Assembly: GCF_017591435.1 (NCBI RefSeq)
Contig: NC_059287.1
Span: forward strand, 13,577,634 to 13,641,633
DNA length: 64,000 nucleotides
Reading direction: 5' to 3'
Origin: Portunus trituberculatus
Taxonomy: Eukaryota > Arthropoda > Malacostraca > Decapoda > Portunidae
Under the pieces are notes generated by a model, which saw only the letters and a list, made by a program, of their open reading frames with translations, was not told the DNA's origin and did not search any database. Every line of letters starts with the position of its first letter. The first letter of the stretch is position 1. Of this stretch, positions 1 through 61,265 are shown in pieces. The position numbers were made by a program, and so were the translations under genes.

Positions 1-105
1 TAGTTTGATGCATTGAAATACCATTGCACTACTGTGTTTGATTTCAGCATGTCATTAGGTTACTTTTACTTAGATTATTATTTGACAACTGGATATTTTC
101 ATCAG

Positions 106-37006
<36,901 letters not shown>

Positions 37007-37142
37007 CCACTTAGTGGTCGGCTTTGTTGTCATAGATCTCTATTCTTTTGTAATCACTTACTACAAAGTAGCTGCTTAAATATTTTAATTATTGTAGATG
37101 GTGGAGCATTTATTCTTACTCTTCAGGAGTGTGTGTGTGTGT

Positions 37143-37637
37143 ATTTACCTAGTTGTAGTTTTACAGGGCCTGGGCTTTATGCTCGTGTGGTCCCGTCTCC
37201 ATATCTACACTTGTCCAATTTTTCTTTAAAACTATGTACACTCTTTGATGACACCACTTCCTCACTCAAACTGTTCCAAGTCTCAACACATCTTTGCGGG
37301 AAACTAAATTTTTTAACATCTCTCAGACATCGTCCCTTCCTTAGTTTCTTACTATGCGATCTTGTGCTTCTAAAGTCATATTCTTCTCTCAGGATCAGTT
37401 TCTCATTATCCACTTCATCCATTCCGTTAATCAATTTATAAACTTGTATCAGATCCCCTCTCTCTCTTCTCTGCTCCAAGGTTGGTAGATCCATTGCCTT
37501 TAGTCTCTCCTCATATGCCATCCCTTTAAATTCTGGAACCATTCTTGTAGCCATTTTTTGTAGTCTCTCTAATTTTCTTATGTGTTTCTTTTTATGGGGA
37601 GTCCACACAACTCCTGCATATTCCAATCTAGGTCTTT
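37143..37637 (-). mobile_element. 5'-truncated LINE between two (GT)n tracts
   Basis: The minus-strand frame (to 37177) encodes the LINE C-terminal region: MEYAGVVWTPHKKKHIRKLE, MATRMVPEFKG, YEERLKAMDLPTLEQRRERG and a WNSLSEEVV ending. The 3' end is ACTAGGTAAATAC then (AC)n. (GT)n at 37129-37142 and 37638-37659. Confidence 0.85.
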
Positions 37638-37659
37638 AGTGTGTGTGTGTGTGTGTGTG

Positions 37660-37867
37660 AGACTTGTCCAAGTTATCTTCTTTGTTGGGATATTTGCTTG
37701 GTAAGTAAATAGCTCTCATATTTACAGTAGATCTTTGGCTTTCCAAACTTAATGGATGAGCGTATTAATCATAGTATTGGGGACCGTATTGATAGACACC
37801 AATCAAGTATATTAGATATTGGTTTTGGGTGCACCTCTTGTGGTCCTATCTATTCACATCACACAAC

Positions 37868-37961
<94 letters not shown>

Positions 37962-39424
37962 CTGTAAAACTTCTGGGAACTGGCTCTAAAGAACTTACCT
38001 CATACTGTCAGTTGGTATGTGAAGTGAGTGGATTATTTCAATTCTCATTTTTGTATACTTCTGTTAGACTTGAAAAATTCAGGTTTTAAATTGGTAAAGA
38101 TTTCAGGTTGATGTGCCATCTGTAATCTATTATAGCAAGCCAGTTTGATAAATATTAAATTATTAGTATTAATTATTTAATGTAGACTTCAAAGTACCTG
38201 ATGCTTCAGTTCCTGAGATGCATATCATTAAGGTGGGATTACGTGACTGAAACGTAAATGTTCTAGTCTTCACTTATTGGAAGGTTTGCCGCAGACACAT
38301 TCATTCCATGTCCCCTGTCCATGTTGAAAAATACAAGTACTTTTATAATAGTTAGTTGAACATTATGGGCTGTGATTATCTGTCAATAATATACCAGGTT
38401 ATTATCCCATGTGAAGATTGCATGAAGACACAATGCTTTCTGCACAAGGTGGCTTTTAGGCTTTCAGAGTATTTACTCAAGACCAATTGCACAGAATGTT
38501 CATATTTTTCTTGAGCAGGGACTAACAGCAGAGCTGATTTATGACTGTTTTGCCAAAATACACTTTCGTGTCACTATCCACAAATGTCAAAGTAATCAAG
38601 TCTGGACAAATATCCATCCTTTTCACTTAACACTTTTCACACTGACAAACCACCTGACTCATGATCTTCCTTTTACATTGGAGAGTGAGGAGCAGGTCTA
38701 GGTTTTAGAATAAGAGGATGTGGTCAGCTATGACCACATCCTCTTTTACTGTTTAAATGATGTGCCATACAACTAATGTGAAGGTGATTCTATGAGTATG
38801 CCCCTAGATGTCTTTTCTCAACTCTTCAGCTTAGTATATCTTCATCATTATGATTTCAGATACTTTAGTATTATGTTGGATTCACATGAGCCACTTTTTG
38901 TTGTCAGTGGCTACCACAAAAATGGCAAGTAGCACCACCATGCATATTAACCACTTGATGGCAGCCACAAATTAGGTCATTGATATATGGATCTCATAAA
39001 AATAGGTGTTTGTACTTTTCCTTGTGAAGACAAAGTGGAAAATGTACAGAAAGGGCACCCCATAGTTATTTATAACAGAACTGTGTGAAATATTTAACAA
39101 TTTATTTTTCATTAATACTCTTATCAATATTGTCTCATATTCAGATCAGAAAGTGTACAACTCTTCAGTAAAACAAATTAGGTTTTCTCACCACACATGG
39201 AAAAAGAGTACATACTTGATGCTGTGACAGACAGGACAAGACATCTTGAAAGTAACAGGAGGCAAGACAGCCATAGATAGTGATGTGTGTATGGTGCTAT
39301 TTAGAATAATGTTTTCTGTTGCTGGCCACTGTGGTGTAGGTGTGAAAATGGCTGTTCTCAGTTTTTTTTTGTAGTTGCCACAGAAAAGTGGTCCAGTGTA
39401 AATGGACCCAGATAGCTGTGTATG

Positions 39425-39499
<75 letters not shown>

Positions 39500-41053
39500 T
39501 TTTATTGATTTAATTTAATTTTTTTTTTTTGTGATGGCCACTGACCACAAGACATAGCTTATGGGAATACAGCCTTTAATGTTCTTAAATATGATTTGTA
39601 ACATTTTTGTGCACTGAAAGCATGATATTTTCTTTAAAGCCATTCTTCTTATATACATAATTATTTTTGTTGACTTTTGCAAATCCACTGGTTTTCTCAT
39701 AGGTTTAATTTAAAATAATTCAAGAATCCTGTCAACTGATTTTTAACTTAGCATGAAATATACATTTAAATTGTAGCTCATCTCTAATAGATTGGCTGAG
39801 CTGATAGTTTATATAGGTATTTACGTTGTGCCAACATCAAATAGCAGGAAGGTTCTGTGGGAAGTGATTCAAGACTGCTCATTGGAGATAATGGGATGTA
39901 TATTCTGATGTTATTTAGAATGAACTATCAACTAATTGTAGTTCATGGAAGTTGAAAATTGCTATTGAAAAGCTCACATTTTCCCAAGAATACATGAAGG
40001 AAAATAACATTTGTCCCTTGTATGGCAAAATACTATCCATGAAAGTTGTGAATTAATGTAAATGGCCTGACCAGCTTCATATAAACTAGAAATAAAAATA
40101 ATAGACAAGTTCATAAACACAAGCATATCAGCTTGCCTTGCAGATGACTTACAATGTGTGACTAATCTTACAGCCTTTCAAGCATCTTGGGATGATGCAT
40201 TTATGTATCAAAATGTGCAAAATTAGGAGCTTCTCCATCATGATTTGCCAGGTGGGGAGGATTTTGTTTTGCTTCCCCCTCCCATTAAATTACTTAGGAA
40301 GTAGTAGTCGTCGTAGTAGTAGCAATAGCACCATCATCACTAGTAGTAGCAGCAACACAGGCACCAGCACCAGTAATATATAGTACCAGCACTAGTTGTA
40401 ATTTTATACATACTCTCTCTCTCTCTCTCATGAAGTGGGCCACACATGCACACCCACACTATGGCCCACTTTACCTATCTGTCTGGATTCAGGCAGAAGT
40501 TCAGAAGTGGGAAGTAGATCATCCACCCATGCCCACACAAACACCAATTACACTCATAAAGTCAGCCACACAGGCCCACTTCACATTTCAGTGATTCACT
40601 GCACTGATGGGAAAGTTAATCTTCCATGAGGTGTGAGAGTGCTTTTACTACAAATACATTTGTGACAAGTATAGTCTGGTGTCTTAAAAAATAATCAAGA
40701 CTTCAAAACCTCTAATTAATTTTCCCATTGGACTGATATCACAGTTGATACTAATCTCTTTGATAGATGCATGAAACAGTCCACTAACCCTCTGCAAGTA
40801 GTTAGTCTCCTTGTCTCCCTGCTGCAGGTCAGTAAAGAAGGGATTATTACATCAAGAAGCATTTGTCGTATGCTTGATGTTACGAGCAGAGAAAAGTGCC
40901 TTATTGTAGCTTTAGGTTTTCATTTAGTTACTGATTTGCAATTTCGCTTTCCATATTTTGAATTTTCAATGATGGATTTTAGTTATTTTCCAAATTCTTG
41001 AAAACTTATAATGGGTACAGGAATGTAATGATATTTTGAAAGAATCTGAAAAT
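37660..41053. other. Intergenic region, no gene recognised
   Basis: It contains (TA)n arrays at 37871-37957 and 39429-39493, a perfect hairpin at 38712-38745 and a short TAG/TCG/CAC triplet-rich segment at 40305-40385. No open frame has family features. Confidence 0.55.
38712..38745. repeat. Perfect 15-bp inverted repeat with GCTA spacer
   Basis: Arms AAGAGGATGTGGTCA and TGACCACATCCTCTT separated by four bases. No flanking duplication noticed. Confidence 0.9.
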
Positions 41054-41059
41054 TTTATT
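41054..41059 (-). promoter_or_regulatory. RpL29 polyadenylation signal
   Basis: AATAAA on the minus strand, 48 bases after the RpL29 stop codon. Confidence 0.75.
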
Positions 41060-41106
41060 TATCTTTTCCTTAAATATGTGTAAAAGCAAGCAAAATACCA
41101 GCTTTC

Positions 41107-49215
<8,109 letters not shown>

Positions 49216-49387
49216 GTTGTCCAGTCACACACCTGTGAAAACGAAAAATAAACAACTTTACACTTCAAATACAAAACAGCTATTTCCCATTTCAGCTCTA
49301 AGGGCCAACACAAACTGGTTCTCAGGCTGTAGGGAAGACAGTAGTGTCCTAATATAGATGTCCCTCTAGCTGTCCTTGTTTTCCAGC

Positions 49388-49666
49388 ATTTCCTTCACAG
49401 CTCATTAACTCAGCTGATGAGACGTGGGAATGAAAAAATGATAACCAAAACTAACCTAACCTAAACCTAATATTAACCTACCATAACTGAACCTAGCTGA
49501 GGCGACACGCATCGCTGAAACGTCTTCCTCAGAACCAACCCTTCTGACCAACAACGTGGTTGGGTTATGCTAGCAAGGTTAGGTCAACATTATTGTTAGG
49601 TTAGTTTTGATTATCTTATTTTCATTCCCACGTCCCGTCTGCTGAGTGAAAGAGTTGTGAAGAAAA
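49388..49666. mobile_element. MITE or foldback element with about 70-bp inverted ends rich in TTAGG
   Basis: The left arm (49390-49460), with ATGAGACGTGGGAATGAAAA then AACCTAACCTAA, is the inverse of the right arm (49585-49664), with GTTAGGTTAGTTTTGATTAT then CATTCCCACGTCCCGTCTG. The arms agree at most positions. The centre holds about 120 bases, also with CCTAA-type motifs. It lies in the 5' UTR intron of RpL29. Confidence 0.75.
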
Positions 49667-49743
49667 ACGAGGCCAGCTGCTGGAACGTTTATCTTAGAGC
49701 AGTGGCAAGAAGAATTATTACAAAGTATTGGCAACATTTCATC

Positions 49744-52353
49744 TTACCTGGTTGGGCTCCCGAGGGAACCCCGCATGGTTAGCACGCCAGCCCTAGAAAC
49801 AGATACTAGGGGAGCATGGCAATAAGAAAGGGTTAGAAAGTGTGCTAATTGCCAAAAACAAATGTCAGGATCAGTTTTCACAAAGTCAAAGAGAAGGTCA
49901 CCCAAGAAGATAGACAGACCCTTCTTAAAGCTGTTAAGAGAGTCTGATTCAGCCAGATTGTTAGGAAGGGAGTTCCAAGCTTTCACCACTCTGACGGAGA
50001 AGAATCTGTGTCTAGCATCATGATGACTATGAGGAACAAGGATTTTGTAGCAATGACCTCTCGTGCCAATAGAAGGGGCTAAGGTGAACAGGTCGGTAGG
50101 AGAGATTGGGGGAGAGATTATGAAAAATCTTTCAACATTTAATTAAGTCTGCACGTAGCAGCCTCCCTTTGACAGAGTATAGATTCAAATCTGCGAGACG
50201 CTTAGCATAAAGCTTGTTTTCAAAACCTTGAATCCTTTTTGTCCACTGTCGCTGAACTGATTCAAGCAGTTTTAAGTCAGTACTATAGACCGTATTCCAG
50301 ACGGTAGATCCAACCTCCAGAAGTGGGCGAATATGAGAAAAGAGGGGGTAACCATAAACTGAGGGGAGCAGCATAGTGTTGATTTTAGAAGATTATTGGA
50401 CAAACCTGCTGCTTTAGAAACAACTGACCAAATGTGTTCATGGAACCTCAGGGTTGAATCAACTATAATGCCAAGGTCAACAACACTGGAATTTAAGTGA
50501 AGGGGTTTATTTATATGATAAGAAGAATATGGACCCAGATCAATGGTATCACGGAGGTGGGCACCAAAGCTTATGACTTTAGTCTTAGCAGCATTGGCTC
50601 TTAAATCCCAGGATTCAGCAACTGTTATGAGGGTGGCAATGTCTCTTTGAACAACTAATATATCAACCAATGCAGAGGACACGTTTTGAGAACGGATAAG
50701 AAAATATAGTTTTAGATCATCAGCAAATATTTTCACATTTGATTTTAGGTAAGCAGATATATAGTTAATATATATTAGAAAAAGAAGAGGCCCCAGCACA
50801 GAGCCTTGGGGGACACCACTGGTGACCGGATAAGAGGAACTAGAAGAGCCCGCTACTAAGACCTGCATAGATCTGTTAGTAAGGAAAGATTTAATCCAAG
50901 TCAGGGCCTTACTCTCTACGCCAATGCACTGAAGTTTGTTAAAGAGTATTTGATGGTTCACAGTATCGAACGCTTTAGCAAAGTCAAAAAGAATTAGATC
51001 AACCATGCTGCCATTATTTATCCAGTAAGTAATATCATTGTAAGTTAGCAACAGCTGGTCTTCAACAGACCTCCCTGACCGAAACCCAAATTGATTAGGA
51101 CTAAGTATAGAATTGACGTCCAGATATTCAAACAGCTTAGAAGTAATGATCTTCTCCAAGGTTTTGCATGGTGTGGAGGTCAGACTTATTGGCCTGTAAT
51201 TAAGGGGATCACATTTTTTTCCTTTCTTAAAAATGGGTACAACGTGTGAATTTAGCCAGGCTAGTGGAATCCTCCCTGATTGTAATGACTTTTTAAAGAG
51301 GAGATACAGAGGGTAGGCCAGGGTGCTGGAACACTTCTTAAGCAGTGTCAGGTGAATAGTCAGGTCCCATAGCTGAGGTAGGATTAATACTGTTCAAGAC
51401 CTTCGTAACGTCTAACATGGTTAACTGAATTTCCTGGAAGGTTTCTACATAAGACTGGTGAGGAGATTGAGGTAGACCAGATGGAGTAGTGAACACTAAA
51501 GCAAAAGCTGAACCCAATATACTGGCCATTTCTTTTGAGTTGGATGTAAAGCCATCAGGACCAGAAAGAGGCCCAATTGAAGGACAACCCACTTTCCTAC
51601 TCCGTATATATGAGTGGAATGGTTTGGGATTGGTAGAAAAGTTAGAAAGAATTAGGTTCTCATAAGCAATTTGTCTTTGGGTGGCATAATTTCTGTAATT
51701 GAAGTTAATGTCAAGAAAAACATGAAGGGCATCAGAAGCAATTTGTGAGTTTCTACCATGAAGTGTTCTCAACTCTGTAGTTATTCCAGGCTTGACTCCT
51801 AGAGGTAATGAGATCTTTAGGAGGTTTATGTTCCCAAGGCTTATGGGAAAAATTGTTACTATTATTTGTGCGACAAATAGGGGCATAAAATTTGCCTAAG
51901 GAAGAGATTATGGTTAGAAAACTATTATATGTTTCATTAATAGACAAGTCTATAAACTCAAGGTCCCAATCAATTGAGGAAAGATACTCATTTATTTTCT
52001 TAAAGTTAGCTTTGGGCCAAAAACATGAAGAACATTCCCAAGTAGGATGACCATTAAACTGAAAAACGTAACAGCAAAGGATTGCACAATGATCACAGTT
52101 AGGGAAAGGTGGAAGCACATTAGTGGACAACACTCGATCCAATTCAGAAGTGCCTTAATATTAGTAGGTTCCTCAATCCACTGAGTAAGTCCAAGAGATG
52201 CAAAACAATCAAGAAAAAGTGAGTCCTTGGAGTAGATGACCCTGAACAAAGTACAAGTCCTGGGCGGCAAGTTGACTTTATTACATATTTCTTGTTGCTC
52301 CATAGCCAGTCTTTCTTACACAAACTGAGGGAAGATAAATCACTTGTGGCCAA
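49744..52353 (-). mobile_element. CR1-like LINE in RpL29 5' intron
   Basis: Minus strand, 5' to 3'. Endonuclease C-terminal part (52353-51900: LDCFASLGLTQWIEEPTN). Linker and RT N-terminal part (51338-51886). RT core (50272-51159: NQFGFRSGRS, FDFAKAFDTVNHQ, TSGVPQGSVLGPLLFLIYIN, IFADDLKLY). Thumb (50132-50374). C-terminus with WNSLPNNLAESDSLNSFKKG (49744-49989). The catalytic FADD is intact but the whole has frameshifts. No (GT)n borders it, unlike the other main LINE family. Confidence 0.92.
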
Positions 52354-52737
52354 CAGATGACCAACAGGCTAGCCGATACTCTCATGCCAGGTAATACAAT
52401 AACACCCGTGTCTCGGGAAGCACAAACATATCATATCTCACCTAAATGTGTCTAAAATACAAAACCTAGCAGTATTCTCCCTCCATAGTCCAACAGTCCA
52501 GCAATAACACAGCCTTCCATCATTCCTCATTCCACATACAGCGAGCCAATCCCTCCCCGTGGTTTTGTTTACCTTTTATACACCTCATTTTGAACACAGC
52601 TAAGGCTTACTATCTCTAATCTTACCACCGCATCACATTCCACATTGACTACTTATTGATCTTACATACACAAAAAAATTCCTTGAAGAAAGATGACTGA
52701 GATAAAGAACGATTTACTGGTGGAAGAGCTCACTCAC
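52354..52737. other. Start of RpL29 5' UTR intron
   Basis: No features recognised other than the donor at 52737. Confidence 0.45.
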
Positions 52738-52945
52738 CTGGCTGACTGCTAAGTCGATGCGGGAAAGGAAGGCACCAAACCAAAGGGATGTTTCGGCGCT
52801 CCCACATCTTCGGCTTGCTGCCTCGGCTCATTTCAAACTGATGTCAAAATATTGCTGGGTTTTCTTACAAAAAAGGGGAACTTTTACTACGTAAACTACA
52901 GCCTTTCGAAAGTAGTGAAGGTGCACCAGAGCAGTATTTTAGAAT

Positions 52946-53007
52946 GTGTGTAATTCACCTCCTCGGTCGTATGTGTGTAATTCACCTCCTCGGTCGTATG
53001 TGTGTGA
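52946..53007 (-). repeat. Tandem SINE-tail fragments
   Basis: Two copies of a 26-base unit GTGTGTAATTCACCTCCTCG plus GTCGTAT. The unit matches the 3' tail of SINE subfamily B (GTGTAATTCACC...GTCG), so this is probably a very short SINE remnant that duplicated. Confidence 0.55.
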
Positions 53008-53051
53008 TTCTTGCAAAAATAAATTAGAAAGTAAATAGATAGATACTAGTA

Positions 53052-53055
<4 letters not shown>

Positions 53056-53108
<53 letters not shown>
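53056..53108. repeat. (GA)n tract in the divergent promoter
   Basis: About 53 bases of GA. GAGA arrays in arthropod promoters can bind GAGA factor-like proteins; that role is inference. Confidence 0.9.
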
Positions 53109-53111
<3 letters not shown>

Positions 53112-53277
53112 ATCCGTAGTCAGCTGTAGCATGAACTGATCAAGATCAGCATCAAGGTAACTCTAACAAACAAACCCCTCAGCCATCACTCATATCTCAG
53201 CTTGATTGGTGGAGTTGGTTTGGTTTTAACAGTTTCTCATTCCCAAGGCATTGTTTGCCTTTGCTTGTGAAGGAAAC

Positions 53278-58571
<5,294 letters not shown>

Positions 58572-60346
58572 ATCTCTCATCCCTGTTTTCCATTGTATGT
58601 ATTTTTCATTTGCAGCCTTTCCTCACGTCAGTTCAAAATTTGCTCATAAACTAGACAGTGAAAGCGTTTTGAATTTCTGTTCATAGTTTAGGAGGGTAAG
58701 GATTTTTTTTAACACTCGTACATTATTTACAATAAGGATATTTTTGTGAATAAAAGAAAAAGCTGAAACTTAAGTCTCAGTATTAAAAATACCTGTTGTG
58801 CAGCTCAGTATATTCAGAAGAAAGGTATCCACAAAAAGTACCAGTCTTACAATACAAACATGAAGACTATCACACAAAATTATAGATAAATACAGTATGG
58901 ACAATATAGAAATGACTAGTAATGTTGATGTGTGAGGACAAAACCAGGATCTTAGAAAACCATCTGGAGCAGCAGGAATATAATGCAAAGAAGCTCTGAC
59001 TCAACTGTGGGAAATGTGTGTGTTTAAAAAAGGAACGAATGAAGAACTCCTTTAGCTAATAGTTCACATGGAGAATTTTCTTTGGGAAACTTCCATTTTT
59101 CTACTGAATTCTTTAAACATATTTTCAAGACAACTAGTACGCAGATGAACAATCCAAGCACTGAGGCAAGTTCCTTTAGACAGACCATTGGTAAGCAAAG
59201 TAAGGATGGTGAAATAATTGCAGATTGAGTGCAAGACATTTGATTTGTAAAGAAGTTAAATGTGGAGTTATTGAGGAAATCAATTGCAGTGTTAAGAGAT
59301 GGTGTAACTATGGGGAAAGAATGGTTGTATGGGATAAGTATGGAAGATGTGTTGGACGCAGGAGCAGACCACCATCAGTGAAATGGTGATGGAAGTGCTG
59401 GAATGTATGAGAGAATGGTATGAGTATATGTGAAGGACAGGAATACATAGAGATTCTTCTGTCATAGCCATTCCTAGGATTTATTTGCCAGATATGAATA
59501 AAGGTATGAATTAAAGATTGCCTCTGTAATATTGGCTTCAGAGCAGCAACCCTTGCATAATTGGTCTGTATTTATCATGCACTTTATCAGGAACTCTATG
59601 GTACTATTCTCTCCAACATGAGACTTCTGTATTAGATTTTTTTATAGAACTTTAGTACACTTGGTGATGAACATTGTCACTGGCATGTGACTGTTTTTGG
59701 TGTGAGATGCTGAACAGTACTGGCCATGACTCCAACTTGCTCCCTCTTGTGCTCAACCCTGCAGCCTTGTCACAGCAATGAAAGGGTGTCTAAATCAATG
59801 ATGTTTTATTTGGTAGTACAGCAGATTTACTGTTGTTTGTGACAGTAATGTATACAATATGAAAGAACACTTAAGGTATTTAGAAAACAGTTTTGACTCA
59901 TTTTTTTGCTTTTATATATATTTTTCTACCCATTACCCAGATATAAATAAAGAATTACTATTTGCATTTCAACAGTGAAGCCAGCACAGCGCAATATTGA
60001 CTCAAGGTGGGCATCTGGATCTTCTATTAGTAAATCAGGTCATATAACTAATGAAGTGAAATTTCACAAGTATAAATTTTCAATATAGTATTGATGATGA
60101 CATTCAGGAAATATGATACACAAGCTTCATGATCAATGCAGGCAAGCAAAATGCATTGATATCTAAGAACCCACTTCTTCACTACAATTGAACACCCATC
60201 AAAATATACGGTTCATCATACATAGATTTACAGATTAGATAAAAAAAATCAAAATGCTATTTGCATATTTATAAAAGTGTATCAGTGAGTACACTTGAAT
60301 CCAATCCTACAAAGTCAAAAAGTTCCAGGAAGTATAAATAATGATG

Positions 60347-60386
<40 letters not shown>

Positions 60387-61265
60387 GGACAGATTTTAGA
60401 AGGTATGACAACTGGCAATCAGATCTTCCACACTATTTGGCAATTTTCTACATTAACCATAAAACAGCCATTATGAAGCATGTTAGAAAATAGGTCAACT
60501 TAAGAACACAATTGCATTGGTACACTTCTCATGGTTCTAATATTCAAAAAAAAAATCAGAGGGAAATTATCCTACAGAGAACAGTAATGCAGTGACTATA
60601 CAGTGGAGTAGATCATGTCTCATTGGCCCTCTTTCAAGATATACTGGGCAGCCGCCACCACCACCACCACCACCTCACACATCTCATCATCACATGCTGC
60701 ACATATTACATATGCTCTCAGTGCTAGACCCAATCCTCAGACCAAAACAAGCAAGCAGTAGTGAGAATCTGATTATGGTGATGAGGCACAGGAGCACTGA
60801 CTGAGCATCTTGCTGCTAGCACTAATATCATCAGCTGGAAGTGCCAGAATCTCACCCAACTTGGTATTATTCCGGAGCGCCTTGTTTATATGGGACCTGT
60901 TTTGATCCTCCCTACGCCTCACACAGATGGGTTGCTGGGTTCCAATATTCTAAAATTATACTAATACATTTGTTAAAAGATATAAGATATAATAAAACAT
61001 CAGCTAGATAACAAGTCTGACATACTATCAAAACATTAATGGCAGCAGTACAGTACATTCCCAGCTTGATACACAGTGAAGGGAGGGAGCGGTGCACACT
61101 TGGCCACAACACAGGGTCATTTCCCCAGCAAGGGGGTCAGTCACTCTTTGCACACTGTCATAGCACATAGATGTCAGAAGTTGGTGCAGACGCCACAATG
61201 CACTGGCGGTCGATGTAGCATACAACACAGATGCACGCAGGATATCACACAATGATGCCTCACGC
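58572..61265. other. Convergent 3' UTR/intergenic region of TRMT1L and reticulon
   Basis: AATAAA at 58749-58754 is the likely TRMT1L polyadenylation signal. On the minus strand AATAAA complements at 59805-59810 and 59480-59485 are candidates for the reticulon, implying a 3' UTR of about 1.5-1.8 kb that contains an (ATA)n tract (60345-60384) and a (CCA)n stretch (60653-60673). No other gene seen. Confidence 0.6.
58749..58754 (+). promoter_or_regulatory. TRMT1L polyadenylation signal
   Basis: AATAAA, 178 bases after the TRMT1L stop codon, followed by an A-rich stretch. Confidence 0.7.

Larger units (their letters stand above)
52738..53277. promoter_or_regulatory. Divergent RpL29/TRMT1L promoter region
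   Basis: RpL29 (minus) has a short untranslated exon whose sequence CCTTCCTTTCCC (minus strand, 52761-52772) looks like the 5' terminal pyrimidine tract of ribosomal protein mRNAs, placing its start near 52772. TRMT1L (plus) starts translation at 53278. The roughly 500 bases between hold two tandem 26-base units (52946-52999) and a (GA)n tract (53056-53108). A shared promoter is inferred from this arrangement. Confidence 0.65.

Noticed and set aside
60592..60804. Proline-rich small protein on the plus strand
   Set aside because: It is the translation of a (CCA)n run within the inferred reticulon 3' UTR and has no family signature.
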